Translations under genes and position numbers: made by a program | Assembly: GCA_036503065.1 (NCBI GenBank) | Contig: DASXXM010000213.1 | Coordinates: 1-22,281, forward strand | Origin: DATEPR01 sp036503065 | Lineage (GTDB): Bacteria > Actinomycetota > Actinomycetes > Mycobacteriales > Pseudonocardiaceae | DNA length: 22,281 nt | Direction: 5' to 3' | The notes under the pieces: generated by a model | The model's database searches: none | Told to the model about the DNA's origin: nothing | Seen by the model: the letters and a program-made list of their open reading frames with translations, nothing else | Shown: positions 1 through 7,625 of the stretch, piece after piece | Numbering within the stretch: the stretch's first letter is position 1 | Layout: each line of letters begins with the position of its first letter

Positions 1-446
1 TTGTGGTGCGGCATGTTTGCTATAGCGTCGGGCTTGGTCGAGCGGTGGTTGTGGTGCGGCATGTTTGCTATAGCGTCGGGCTTGGTCGAGCGGTGGTTGT
101 GGTGCGGTCTGTTTGCTATAGCGGCGGCTTTGGGTGAGCGGTGATGGCGGTGCAGCATGTTTGCTATAGCGTGGGCTTGGTTGTGCCCTGGCGCAGCGTA
201 TTTGCTATAGCGTGAGCCTTGGCAGTCATTCCGGTTCCGGTTCCGTTTCTGTGTCCGGACGGATCGATGGTCCTGCCTTGCCGATCCGTGGTGGGTCCAG
301 GTCTGCCGGGGATTCTGCAGCATGTTTGCTATAGCATGTTTGCTATAGCGTGGGCCGTGGTCGAGCCGCGATTGTGGTGCGGTGTGTTTGCTATAGCGCG
401 GGTCTTGGCGGAGCGGCGGTAGTGGTGCAGCGTATTTGCTATAGCG
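1..446. repeat. Array of 48-bp repeats with invariant TTTGCTATAGC core
   Basis: The core TTTGCTATAGC starts at 16, 64, 112, 160, 201, 325, 339, 387 and 435. Steps are 48, 48, 48, 41, 124, 14, 48 and 48. Units 1-48 and 49-96 are identical; 97-144, 372-419 and 420-446 are diverged copies of the same unit (TTGTGGTGCGG before the core, a GGCTTGGTCGAGCGGTGG-like tail after it). Eight of nine cores end in G. The core contains the perfect 8-bp palindrome GCTATAGC and is an AT-rich island in GC-rich DNA. The flanks vary but the core does not, so the core looks selected. The array lies 3' of the response-regulator gene and runs off the left edge. Its function is unknown; a protein-binding array or a genome-wide iterated element are both possible. 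Confidence 0.9.
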
Positions 447-470
447 TGAGGCTTGGTAGTTATTCCGGTT
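193..470. repeat. Duplicated 44-bp segment, second copy covers the regulator stop codon
   Basis: Bases 193-236 and 427-470 match at about 41 of 44 positions, offset 234 bp. Each copy has GCAGCGTA, the TTTGCTATAGCG core, a TGAG-CTTGG stretch and ATTCCGGTT. The right copy contains the TAA stop and last codons of the response-regulator gene ending at 460. In the left copy the equivalent triplet reads TGA on the minus strand. So the array seems to have grown by duplicating a block that included the 3' end of this gene. Confidence 0.75.
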
Positions 471-1089
471 CTGTGTGGTCCCAGGCTCGTTTGGCTAGCT
501 GGATTCGGTTGGTGATCGGGTCTCCCGCGTCGGCGAACTTGCTGTGGATCCGGCGTAGGTACTCGCGGACGGTGGCGGGTTTGATGCCGAGCGTGCGGGC
601 GGTGGCTTCGAGAGTGCTGCCGGTGCCGTAGTGGAAGAGGACTTCCTGTTCGCGGCGCGAAAGGTTCGGGCGGATCAGTTGGTCGCGGCTGATCAGGAAG
701 GCGAGCTCCGGGGTGAAGGCGTCGTCGCCGTTGTGTACCGCGCGGACCGCGTCGGCAAGCTTTGTCGCGTCGTCGTCCTTGATCAGGTAGCCACTGGCGC
801 CCGCTTGGATCGTGGCGCGCAGCTGATCGTGATTGCCGTGTACGGAGATGATCAGCACCCGGTGCCCGGTGTCGCGGAGCCTGCGGACGTTGGCGGCGGG
901 TGCTTCGTGATCACCGAGCATGAGATCGAGCAGCACCACGTCGGCAGCGATCCCGGTCGCGAGGTGGTCGTCCACGGTGGCGCTGGTACAGACCAGGTCG
1001 AGATCCGGGGTTGGTGCCAGCAGGGCACGCAGACCGGCCCACAGCAGCCGATCGTTGTCGATCACGGCGACCCGGATCGCGTCGCTCAC
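460..1089 (-). CDS. NarL/FixJ-family response regulator (second of tandem pair)
   Basis: A 209-aa response regulator with an N-terminal receiver domain and a C-terminal LuxR-type helix-turn-helix. Receiver residues visible are the acidic pocket D11/D13, phospho-acceptor D55 in VVLLDLMLGD, and K104 in YLIKD. The DNA-binding domain is about residues 142-185 (LSRREQEV ... PATVREYLRRIHSKF). I chose the GTG at 1089 because GAGGCGG lies just upstream and the receiver fold begins there; a longer in-frame extension to 1257 would be read from repetitive DNA. It is last in the kinase-regulator-kinase-regulator operon and is most similar in layout to the regulator at 2534-3190. Target genes are not evident. 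Family assignment is firm; its signal is unknown. Confidence 0.92.
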   Translation of the reverse strand: MSDAIRVAVIDNDRLLWAGLRALLAPTPDLDLVCTSATVDDHLATGIAADVVLLDLMLGDHEAPAANVRRLRDTGHRVLIISVHGNHDQLRATIQAGASGYLIKDDDATKLADAVRAVHNGDDAFTPELAFLISRDQLIRPNLSRREQEVLFHYGTGSTLEATARTLGIKPATVREYLRRIHSKFADAGDPITNRIQLAKRAWDHTEPE

Positions 1090-1311
1090 GAGTCCGCCTC
1101 GCTGGTGCTCGGCAGACCTGTGAGGGCTCGCTGTGACGTTGGTTCGCGCGCCAGCTCGCTCACGAGTCCGCCTCGCTGGTGCTCGGCAGACCCGTGAGGA
1201 CTCGCTGTGACTGTGGTTCGCTCGCCAGCTCGCTCGATGGCATCTCTCGTTGGGCACAGAGTGGTCGCCTCCGCGGACGCGCTGTGCCGATCGGTTCGCT
1301 CGCAGGCCGGC
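1087..1311. repeat. 74-bp tandem duplication plus degenerate third copy
   Basis: Bases 1087-1160 and 1161-1234 are tandem copies agreeing at roughly 68-69 of 74 positions, starting CACGAGTCCGCCTCGCTGG. A degenerate third copy follows at about 1235-1311, sharing CGCTGTG and GGTTCGCTCGC about 78 bp on. The block fills the whole 222-bp gap between the kinase stop (1312) and the regulator start (1089). The first copy supplies the regulator's ribosome binding site and GTG. The second copy repeats the same site and GTG, but 74 bp is not a multiple of three, so a start there would be out of frame. Confidence 0.85.
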
Positions 1312-2529
1312 TCACGGCTGCCACCGCAGGTCCACTCGGGTGCCCTCGCCGGGATGGCTGTGGATCGCGGCGGTGCCGCCGATCTCGGCCAGCCTGCCCT
1401 GGATCGAGTGGACGATACCCCGGCCCGGCGGGTTGGCCGACAGGTCGAAACCCCTGCCGCGGTCGGTGATCGTCACGGTGACCAGGGGCCCGCCGGCACT
1501 GTCTTCGGCCACGACCGTGAGCCACGCCCGGTCGGTGTCCGCATGTGCGGCGATGTTGTTGAGGGCCTCACGGCTGGCACCGGTCAATGCGTCGATCACG
1601 TTCTGCGACAGGTCCGTCGGCACGTCGGCGAACTGGTAGAGAATGCGGATGCCATAAACCGCGTAGTCGCGGCCTGCCTCGGTCAGTGCGATGGACAGGT
1701 CGCTGAGACTGCTGGTCGAATCGTCGGCGATCAGCGCGCGCAGCAGGTTCGCGTTGATGGCGCACTGGCGCCGCACGTCGTCCGCGTTGTGCTCGAGCCC
1801 GCCGGTGGCAATGGCCGTGAGAATGGTGAGCGGGCCGTCGTGCAGCGTGCGATAGTGGCGCAGCCGCTCGTGATCGTGCCGCATTCGTTCGTCGAGGCGG
1901 GCCAGGGCGGCCTGGCTGGCCGCGGCCTCCTGTGCGGCGACGTCGACCTGTCCGGCCATCGCGAGCAGTCCGTGCGCGATCATGCCGGCCAGCAGCGCGC
2001 CACCACCTAGCCACAGGGCGTCGTTCAGGGTGTTGATCAGGTTGCCGGCGCCGACCCGGATCGTGGTGGGTATCTCGGCGAGCGCATGTGCGGCGAACAG
2101 CACGGCGCACGCGGCGACCGCCCGGCGGGGCCACCCGCCTATCGCGATGGTGACCGCGGCGACCGTCATCGCGGCTTCGAGGTCGGAACTGCTGACCCGC
2201 ACGAAGAATTCCGGACGTACCGCGGCGGCGACCAGCAGCATGCAGGCGCCGATCACCGCCACGTCGGTGACCTGGAGCGTCGTCGTGACCTCGCCGCGCC
2301 GCCACGCGACCAGGACGAAGATCGTGGTCCATGCGGCGAACACCAGATAGACGGCGGCGGCGAGCCACGGTGCGGTGTAGTCGCGGTCGTGGATCCCCGC
2401 GAGCACGGCCAGCACCAGCGGCGCGAGCGCGATGACGCGCAGCAGCACGGCAACGCGGGTGAGCACCTGCCGGGTCCTGCGGTGCACGGCCAGGGTGCCC
2501 GGCACGCCGATGCGGGATGTCGTCGTCAT
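1312..2529 (-). CDS. NarL-type sensor histidine kinase (second of tandem pair)
   Basis: A 405-aa membrane kinase. Hydrophobic segments fill about residues 22-190 (for example 22-45, 55-74, 88-103, 120-150 and 170-191), leaving no large extracellular domain. A short coiled-coil-like stretch (about 196-225) leads to the dimerisation helix with H230 in RTLHDGPLTIL, a HisKA_3-like site. The ATPase domain shows the N box REALNNIAAHA (320-330) and the G box DRGRGF (356-361). The ATG at 2529 is 4 bp after the upstream regulator stop, which suggests translational coupling; an in-frame ATG at 2562 is the alternative. The likely partner is the regulator at 460-1089. The sensed signal is unknown, and the lack of a sensor domain suggests a membrane or lipoprotein-mediated input. 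Confidence 0.88.
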   Translation of the reverse strand: MTTTSRIGVPGTLAVHRRTRQVLTRVAVLLRVIALAPLVLAVLAGIHDRDYTAPWLAAAVYLVFAAWTTIFVLVAWRRGEVTTTLQVTDVAVIGACMLLVAAAVRPEFFVRVSSSDLEAAMTVAAVTIAIGGWPRRAVAACAVLFAAHALAEIPTTIRVGAGNLINTLNDALWLGGGALLAGMIAHGLLAMAGQVDVAAQEAAASQAALARLDERMRHDHERLRHYRTLHDGPLTILTAIATGGLEHNADDVRRQCAINANLLRALIADDSTSSLSDLSIALTEAGRDYAVYGIRILYQFADVPTDLSQNVIDALTGASREALNNIAAHADTDRAWLTVVAEDSAGGPLVTVTITDRGRGFDLSANPPGRGIVHSIQGRLAEIGGTAAIHSHPGEGTRVDLRWQP

Positions 2530-2533
2530 CGCT

Positions 2534-3190
2534 TCATGGCTGACTGGGTGGATGGAGACCATCGAGTTCGAGCCGGTCTTCACGGACGCGTTCCACCAGG
2601 TCGAGTTTGGTGTGGGTGGGGCGGCCCGCGTCCGTGTACTTGCGTTTGATGCGTTCCAGATACTGCCGTGCCGTGCCGTACGCGATGCCGGCCCGCCGCG
2701 CCGTGGCCTGCAGGGTCGCGCCGGAAGCATACGCACGCAGCACGATACTTTCCTGCGGCGACAACTGCGGGCGGCCCGGCCGGTGGTCGTTGGAGAGCAC
2801 GAAGGCCAGTTCCGGGCTGATCGCCACGCCACCCTCCGCGACGTGCCTGATCGCCTCGACGAGCACGGGCAGGTCGTTGTCCTTGGTGATGTAGCCTGCG
2901 GCGCCCGCCTCGATGGTCGCCAGCACGTGCTCGGCGTCCGGGATCGTGGACACCACGAGCACCGCGGCGCCGCTGGCGAGCAGCCGGGTGACGTTCGCCG
3001 CCGGCACGCTGCCGTCGCGCAGGTTCAGGTCGAGTAGCACGACGTCGACCCGGACGTCGAGCGCGAGGTACGCGGCGACGGTCGGGGCCGTGGCGACCAG
3101 GTCCAGGTCGGTGACCGGCGCGAGCCAGAACTGAAGGCCGCCCAACAGCATCCGGTCGTCGTCGATCGCCGCGACCGTCACGTCGGCCAT
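2534..3190 (-). CDS. NarL/FixJ-family response regulator (first of tandem pair)
   Basis: A 218-aa paralogue of the regulator at 460-1089. The receiver domain has D10-D12 in the acidic pocket, phospho-acceptor D54 in VVLLDLNLRDG and K103 in YITKD. The LuxR-type helix-turn-helix lies at about 142-186 (LSPQESIVLRAY ... YGTARQYLERIKRKY). The ATG at 3190 has GGAG about six bases upstream. The gene overlaps the upstream kinase by 13 bp, a usual sign of co-translation with its cognate kinase. The conserved tail (DAGRPTHTKLDLVERV) resembles the DAG-P-T...QLAKRA tail of the paralogue. Both regulators keep the residues needed for phosphorylation, so neither looks like a dead copy. Confidence 0.92.
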   Translation of the reverse strand: MADVTVAAIDDDRMLLGGLQFWLAPVTDLDLVATAPTVAAYLALDVRVDVVLLDLNLRDGSVPAANVTRLLASGAAVLVVSTIPDAEHVLATIEAGAAGYITKDNDLPVLVEAIRHVAEGGVAISPELAFVLSNDHRPGRPQLSPQESIVLRAYASGATLQATARRAGIAYGTARQYLERIKRKYTDAGRPTHTKLDLVERVREDRLELDGLHPPSQP

Positions 3191-4452
3191 GTCAACTCCA
3201 CGGTGGTGCCCTGGCCGGAGCTGCTGTCGATCGCCGCGGCGCCGCCGACCTCCCGCAACCGGCCGGTGATCGACTCCCGCAACCCCAGCCCGTGGTGCCC
3301 GGCCATCGGGTCGAAACCACGGCCGCGGTCGGTGATCGTCAGGGTGAGCCGCACCGGGGAGCGGCTCTGCTGGGGTCCCGGGCCGAACGCGGTCACCCAT
3401 GCCTGGTTCACCCCGCTGTGCTTGATCACGTTGTTCAACGCCTCGCGCGTCGCGTCGGACATCGCGCGGACGACCGGCGCGGGCAGGTCCACCGGGATGT
3501 CGGCGCAGTGCACGTGGACCCGCAGGCCCAGGGCGGCCTGGGATCGTCCGATCGCGGCCAGTTCGCCCTGTAGGTGATTGCCGGCGGACACGCCGTCGGA
3601 GGAGATCAGGCCACGCAGGTAGTCGGCATCGGCCGCACACCGCTGCCGGATCAACGGATCGTTGACGTCAAGACCGCCGCGGGCGAGCGTGCTCAGCGTG
3701 GACAGCACGGTGTCGTGCAACATGCGGTACTGGCGTGCCCGCTCCTGCTGCCGCGACTGTTCGGCGGCGGAACGCGCCTGCGCGGCGGCCAGTTCGACCG
3801 CGGTCGCGTCCGCGATCGCGGCCTGGCCCAACAGGTAACGGCAGACCACCGCCGCGAGCAGGCCGACACCGGCCAACGTGCACACCGCGTACGCGGCCGC
3901 CGCCCAGGTCTGTCCCAGCCCACTCGCGGCGCCACCCAGATACGCCGAGATGAGCACGGCCACGGCCGTGGCGGAACCGGTGACCGTGCCGGCTGCCGCG
4001 CTCGCGGCCGCCACGGCCAGCGCGATCGCGGCGGCCGGGTTCGCCCACGACGTGGCCTCGGCGGCGAAACCGCCGAGTACCAGGCAGATCGCGGTCAACC
4101 CGACGTCGACCGGGACCAGCCGGACCGGGATCGCCCGACGCGTCAACACCGCGACCGTCCAGGCCACCGACCACGCGCACAGCACCCCGTAGACGGCGAA
4201 CGCCAGTCCGGGACGCGCCACACCGCGCCCGGCGAACTCGGCCATGGTCAGCGGCCACGGCACCAACTGGGTCACGCGAAGGGCCGACGCGACGTACGCC
4301 ATCAGGGCAAGGGCACGAGCGCGCGCGTCGCGCGCCACCGGCACATCGGGGCGGCCAACCGGCCCGACCCGGATCCGGCCCGCGGCGATCGGCGTCAAGC
4401 CGTGCAGCGCGCCCCGAATCGTCGGCGTCCCCCCGACCACTGGCACCTCCAT
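3178..4452 (-). CDS. NarL-type sensor histidine kinase (first of tandem pair)
   Basis: A 424-aa kinase from the ATG at 4452. Hydrophobic helices occupy about residues 48-210, followed by a coiled-coil linker (about 215-240). The phospho-acceptor is H246 in YRMLHDTVLSTL, the N box REALNNVIKHSG covers 336-347, and the G boxes are DRGRGF (375-380) and HGLGL (387-391). This copy keeps a clearer second G box than its paralogue downstream. The start is uncertain: GAGGGAG touches the ATG at 4452, so a GTG two codons later or a GTG at 4479 is also possible. It heads the four-gene operon and is divergent from the lipoprotein gene at 4635. Signal unknown. Confidence 0.88.
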   Translation of the reverse strand: MEVPVVGGTPTIRGALHGLTPIAAGRIRVGPVGRPDVPVARDARARALALMAYVASALRVTQLVPWPLTMAEFAGRGVARPGLAFAVYGVLCAWSVAWTVAVLTRRAIPVRLVPVDVGLTAICLVLGGFAAEATSWANPAAAIALAVAAASAAAGTVTGSATAVAVLISAYLGGAASGLGQTWAAAAYAVCTLAGVGLLAAVVCRYLLGQAAIADATAVELAAAQARSAAEQSRQQERARQYRMLHDTVLSTLSTLARGGLDVNDPLIRQRCAADADYLRGLISSDGVSAGNHLQGELAAIGRSQAALGLRVHVHCADIPVDLPAPVVRAMSDATREALNNVIKHSGVNQAWVTAFGPGPQQSRSPVRLTLTITDRGRGFDPMAGHHGLGLRESITGRLREVGGAAAIDSSSGQGTTVELTWPT

Positions 4453-4557
4453 CTCCCTCGCGAGTCTGCCCAGTGACACATCCGTTGGCGAGTCGCCAGA
4501 TATGCCGACACGGCTGTGGGCAGTTGGTGCGACAGCAGCATTTCCGTCATGACAGCG

Positions 4558-4613
4558 GGTACGCCCCGGTCCGACGATCAGGACACGTGCCGCGACCGCT
4601 TCGTGGGCGTACC
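4558..4613. promoter_or_regulatory. Separated inverted repeat in kinase/lipoprotein divergent region
   Basis: GGTACGCCC (4558-4566) and its exact complement GGGCGTACC (4605-4613) are 38 bp apart in the 182-bp divergent promoter region. The right arm is 21 bp upstream of the lipoprotein start. It could be a paired regulator site; no convincing -10 or -35 was seen. It may also be chance. Confidence 0.35.
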
Positions 4614-4634
4614 GCTATCCGAGGGGACCACACC

Positions 4635-5507
4635 ATGTCACGTCACGTCGTTCTCGCCGCGATACTCGCCGGCCTCGCCACCACGACACTGACCGCCTGC
4701 ACGGTCGGCGGCGCGCCGCTCGGCGGCACGGCGCCCGCGGCGACCACCAACACCGCGGCCGGCTCCGCTCCGGCCACCGCGGGCGGCGCACCCGCCGCGA
4801 CCGGTCCGGCCGCGGGCGGTGCCGGTGGCGGCATACCGGGACTGCCCGCCGGGTTACCCGACCTGGGCAGCATCAACGTCGGCGGCGTGTCCGTCGGCGG
4901 CAGCCTGCCGGCCGGTTTTCCGACACCTCCCGGCGCCGGGCTTTCCGGGGCCGTCGGTGCCGAGGGCAACATCGCGGCCCAAATGCAGGTGGCCGATCCG
5001 ACATCGGCCTACGACTTCTGGCTGTCCGCCCTGCCGGCGGCGGGATATCCCGTGGGGCAACGGGGTATCACGACCGTGAACGGGGTTGTGCACGCCGGGA
5101 TCAACTTCTCCGGTCACGGCTACCAGCCCTCGTCCGCGATCGCGATCGTGGGCACCACCGCCACGCTCGGCTTCGAGGGCGGTGGCAGCGTCGGCGGCGG
5201 TGGCGCCGCCGCACCGCCTGCCGCCGGTGGCGGTGGCGGTGGCGCGACGATCACCGTCGAACAACCCAACGTCAGCCAGACCCTGGCCTGCACCGGCGGC
5301 AACACCGTGTACATCCAGGGGCCCAGCGACAGCATCACGCTCACCGGCAGCTGCGGTAGCGTCAACGTGACCGGCTTCCGGGACACCGTCGTCATCGACT
5401 CGGCGGCCGCGGTCAACCTGACCGGCGTCAACGATGATGTCACCGTCCACACGGGAAACCCGCAGGTCAGCAAGACCGGCGAAAACGACAACATCCACTT
5501 CGGCTAG
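4635..5507 (+). CDS. Secreted lipoprotein with C-terminal DUF3060 domain
   Basis: A 290-aa predicted lipoprotein. The signal peptide ends in a lipobox LTAC, so C22 should be lipidated and the protein anchored on the outer face of the membrane. An Ala/Gly/Pro-rich linker (about 25-110) follows, then a domain at about 115-185 containing AYDFWLSALPAAGYPV, then a glycine-rich spacer and a DUF3060-like domain (about 205-290). That domain has the typical beta-rich repeats (GGNTVYIQG, DSITLTG, NVTGFRDTVVID, VNLTGVNDDVTVHTG). The ATG at 4635 has GAGGGG eight bases upstream; the reading frame is open further upstream but lacks a signal peptide. It is divergent from the tandem two-component operon, so it could be its target or an envelope input to it. 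DUF3060 has no known biochemical role. Confidence 0.88.
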   Translation: MSRHVVLAAILAGLATTTLTACTVGGAPLGGTAPAATTNTAAGSAPATAGGAPAATGPAAGGAGGGIPGLPAGLPDLGSINVGGVSVGGSLPAGFPTPPGAGLSGAVGAEGNIAAQMQVADPTSAYDFWLSALPAAGYPVGQRGITTVNGVVHAGINFSGHGYQPSSAIAIVGTTATLGFEGGGSVGGGGAAAPPAAGGGGGGATITVEQPNVSQTLACTGGNTVYIQGPSDSITLTGSCGSVNVTGFRDTVVIDSAAAVNLTGVNDDVTVHTGNPQVSKTGENDNIHFG

Positions 5508-5543
5508 TGGTGCGACGCCGCTGCGGTGGGGGACTATGACGGC

Positions 5544-6392
5544 ATGAGAACCGGACTCGTCCTCGCGGGCGGCGGCGTGGCGGGCGTCGCGTGGGAACTC
5601 GGCGTGCTGCTCGGCATCCAGGACGTCGATCCCGAACTGGCCGCGGCCGTGCTGGCCGCGGACGTGGTGGTCGGCACGTCGGCCGGCTCGGTGGTCGCCG
5701 CGCAGCTCGCCAGCGGCACGTCGCTCGCCGACCTCAACGCCAAGCAGCTCAGCCCGACGTCAACCACCGAGATCGACGTCGACGTCAACCTGCCCGACCT
5801 CGTCGTGAAGCTCGGCGCGGCCGCACAGGGCGCCACGTCGCGGCAGGAGGCGCTGCGGCGCATCGGCGCCATGGCGCTCACCACGGCAACGGTCGACGAG
5901 GCGGCACGGCGTGCCGTGATCGCGTCCCGGCTGCCCGTGCACACCTGGCCGAATCGCGTTCTACTGGTGACCGCCGTCGACGCCGAGACGGGCGAGCCGG
6001 TCGTGTTCACGCGGGAGTCCGGCGTCGAACTGGTGGACGCGATCGCCGCGAGTTGCGCCGTGCCGGGCGTGTGGCCGACGGTGACGGTCAACGGTCGCCG
6101 GCTGATGGACGGCGGCATGCGGTCGCCGACGAACGCCGACCTCGCCGCGGGCTGCGACAAGGTACTGGTCCTCACGCCCCAACCCGAGGACACCCCGTCG
6201 CCGTGGAACCGGCTGGCCGAGGAGATCGAGCTGCTCGGTCCGGCCGACGTCCGGGTCGTCCACGGCGACGAGGCGTCCATGGCCGCGTTCGGCGACAACC
6301 CGCTGTCCCTGGCCACCAGGGGCCCGGCGGCGCGGGCCGGCCGTGACGTCGGCCGACGCGAGGCGCCGAGCGTCGCGAAGTTCTGGCACTGA
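5544..6392 (+). CDS. Patatin-like phospholipase family protein
   Basis: A 282-aa patatin-family hydrolase with a Ser-Asp dyad. The oxyanion-hole glycine motif AGGGVAG is at 8-14, nucleophile S46 sits in GTSAGS, and D189 lies in MDGGM. Patatins hydrolyse acyl esters of lipids; the exact substrate cannot be read from sequence. There is no signal peptide, so it is probably cytosolic. The ATG at 5544 puts the beta-strand and glycine loop at the N-terminus; a GTG at 5526 would add six residues. It starts 36 bp after the lipoprotein gene on the same strand and may be co-transcribed with it. It ends at a strong hairpin (6411-6449). The catalytic motifs are intact. Confidence 0.92.
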   Translation: MRTGLVLAGGGVAGVAWELGVLLGIQDVDPELAAAVLAADVVVGTSAGSVVAAQLASGTSLADLNAKQLSPTSTTEIDVDVNLPDLVVKLGAAAQGATSRQEALRRIGAMALTTATVDEAARRAVIASRLPVHTWPNRVLLVTAVDAETGEPVVFTRESGVELVDAIAASCAVPGVWPTVTVNGRRLMDGGMRSPTNADLAAGCDKVLVLTPQPEDTPSPWNRLAEEIELLGPADVRVVHGDEASMAAFGDNPLSLATRGPAARAGRDVGRREAPSVAKFWH

Positions 6393-6410
6393 GAAACCCG
6401 AGATCCTCGC

Positions 6411-6449
6411 GTCGTCACGAACCGGTCGAGCACGCCGGTTCGTGACGAC
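6411..6449. terminator. 15-bp perfect hairpin between convergent genes
   Basis: GTCGTCACGAACCGG (6411-6425) pairs perfectly with 6435-6449 across a 9-nt loop. It lies 18 bp after the patatin stop and 33 bp beyond the acyltransferase stop, so it can serve as a bidirectional terminator. There is no long U tract, as is common in actinomycetes. Confidence 0.8.
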
Positions 6450-6482
6450 CACGCGTGGGCTACACCCTTCGCCAACTGCCTG

Positions 6483-7625
6483 TTACCTCAACATGGGGGA
6501 TGGAGCGAGTCGCGGCGACGCGAAGCGGCGCATCATGGGCCGTTCCACGAACTGGTAGAGCAGCCAGGACAGCCCCAGCGTGATCATGCAGAGGAGCGCC
6601 GTGATGCCCAGCGCCTCGGCCGGGGGCCACGTGTAGTCCGGGTTGCCGAGCCACTGACGAACCGCCTCGATTACCAGGTAGTGCCAGAGATAGAAGGCGA
6701 ACGACAGCTCACCGAGCCGGATCATCAGTCTGCTGGCCAGCCAGGATCGCCTGCCTTCGACATCGTTTGCGGCGCTGGCCGCGATCAGCAGGCCCAGTGG
6801 CAGTGCCATTACGGCCACCGCGCGGTACGTGCCGGGAAAAAGCGGCAGCGACGCGCCCATCACCACGACGAACAACGTGGCGCCGCGTATCCCGAACGGT
6901 AGGCGCTGACCGGTCAGCACGATGCGGGCCAACAATATGCCCAGGACGAACTCCGGCAGTCGAGCGGGCGGGAACTGATATACCAGCCACATTGACCAGT
7001 CGGTCAGGCCAAGGGTCGGATAAGGTGTCTGCGTGGGCAGCAACGGGGCGGCGGCGGCCAACGCAACGATGAACGCAACCGTGCCGATGGTCCACCCCCA
7101 CAGCCTTTCCGGCCGGATCCGCCGAATGCCGCGCAGCAGCCAGGGGAACAGTAGGTAGAACAACATTTCACAGGACAGCGACCAGGCCACCGGATTGTAA
7201 CCACTCCGTACGCTCAGGTCGGGCGAGTACGACTGAAGCAGCAGCATGTTGAGTATCGCCGACCGGCCATCCAGGGTCTGCTTCAGCACCCACGCCAGGA
7301 TGATCGCGGCCGCACCCATGGTGACGAGGTGGTTGGGGAAGATCTTGACGAAACGGCGCCGCCAGAACCTGGGCGTGGTATCCGAAGTGCGAGACGACCA
7401 GGTCAGCACGAAGCCACTGAGTACGAAGAAATAACTGACGCCGGCCGCACCGGCCTGCCAGGCGGCAAAATATGAGTTGGTCACGATCGATACCGAGAAA
7501 ATTCCACCGGACATGATGTGCAGGCCGAAGACGCTGAACGCGGCGATGAACCGCAGTCCGGTCAGGGAAGGCAGCCTGGATCGTAAGTGAATCTCCGTAT
7601 CGACACGCGTCGGTGTCTGGGTCAT
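6483..7625 (-). CDS. Acyltransferase-3 family integral membrane protein
   Basis: A 380-aa polytopic membrane protein of the acyltransferase-3 (OafA/NodX-like) family, which transfers acyl groups, often acetyl, to sugars, lipids or secondary metabolites. The N-terminal motif SLTGLRFIAAFSVFGLH carries the family's conserved R25 and H36. About ten hydrophobic helices follow, including a conserved SLSCEMLFYLLFPWLL region and a C-terminal LSFAFYLWH segment. The ATG at 7625 has GGGGTGA about eight bases upstream. Length fits the membrane-only form without a fused SGNH domain. It stands alone between a convergent patatin gene and a divergent hydrolase, so its acceptor is not suggested by context. 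Confidence 0.9.
   Translation of the reverse strand: MTQTPTRVDTEIHLRSRLPSLTGLRFIAAFSVFGLHIMSGGIFSVSIVTNSYFAAWQAGAAGVSYFFVLSGFVLTWSSRTSDTTPRFWRRRFVKIFPNHLVTMGAAAIILAWVLKQTLDGRSAILNMLLLQSYSPDLSVRSGYNPVAWSLSCEMLFYLLFPWLLRGIRRIRPERLWGWTIGTVAFIVALAAAAPLLPTQTPYPTLGLTDWSMWLVYQFPPARLPEFVLGILLARIVLTGQRLPFGIRGATLFVVVMGASLPLFPGTYRAVAVMALPLGLLIAASAANDVEGRRSWLASRLMIRLGELSFAFYLWHYLVIEAVRQWLGNPDYTWPPAEALGITALLCMITLGLSWLLYQFVERPMMRRFASPRLAPSPMLR

Noticed and set aside
1..144. A reading frame giving 16-residue peptide repeats (LWCGMFAIASGLVERW) across the 48-bp array
   Set aside because: It follows from a 48-bp period being a multiple of three. The frame ends at a stop at 142-144, has no start or ribosome site in the window, and spacing breaks to 41, 124 and 14 bp later, so conservation follows the DNA core and not a protein.
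1..446. CRISPR array
   Set aside because: The conserved part is only about 11-12 bp, the intervening sequences are themselves repeated, and no cas genes are present.
1..446. Replication iterons
   Set aside because: Regular repeats suggested this, but there is no Rep or partition gene in the window and the neighbours look chromosomal; it cannot be supported.
631..1197. Long plus-strand open frame opposite the response regulator
   Set aside because: It is antisense to a clear receiver-HTH gene and has no family pattern; long antisense frames are expected at this GC content.
3574..4476. 300-codon plus-strand frame opposite the first kinase
   Set aside because: Arg/Gly/Gln-rich low-complexity translation, antisense to a kinase with intact motifs.
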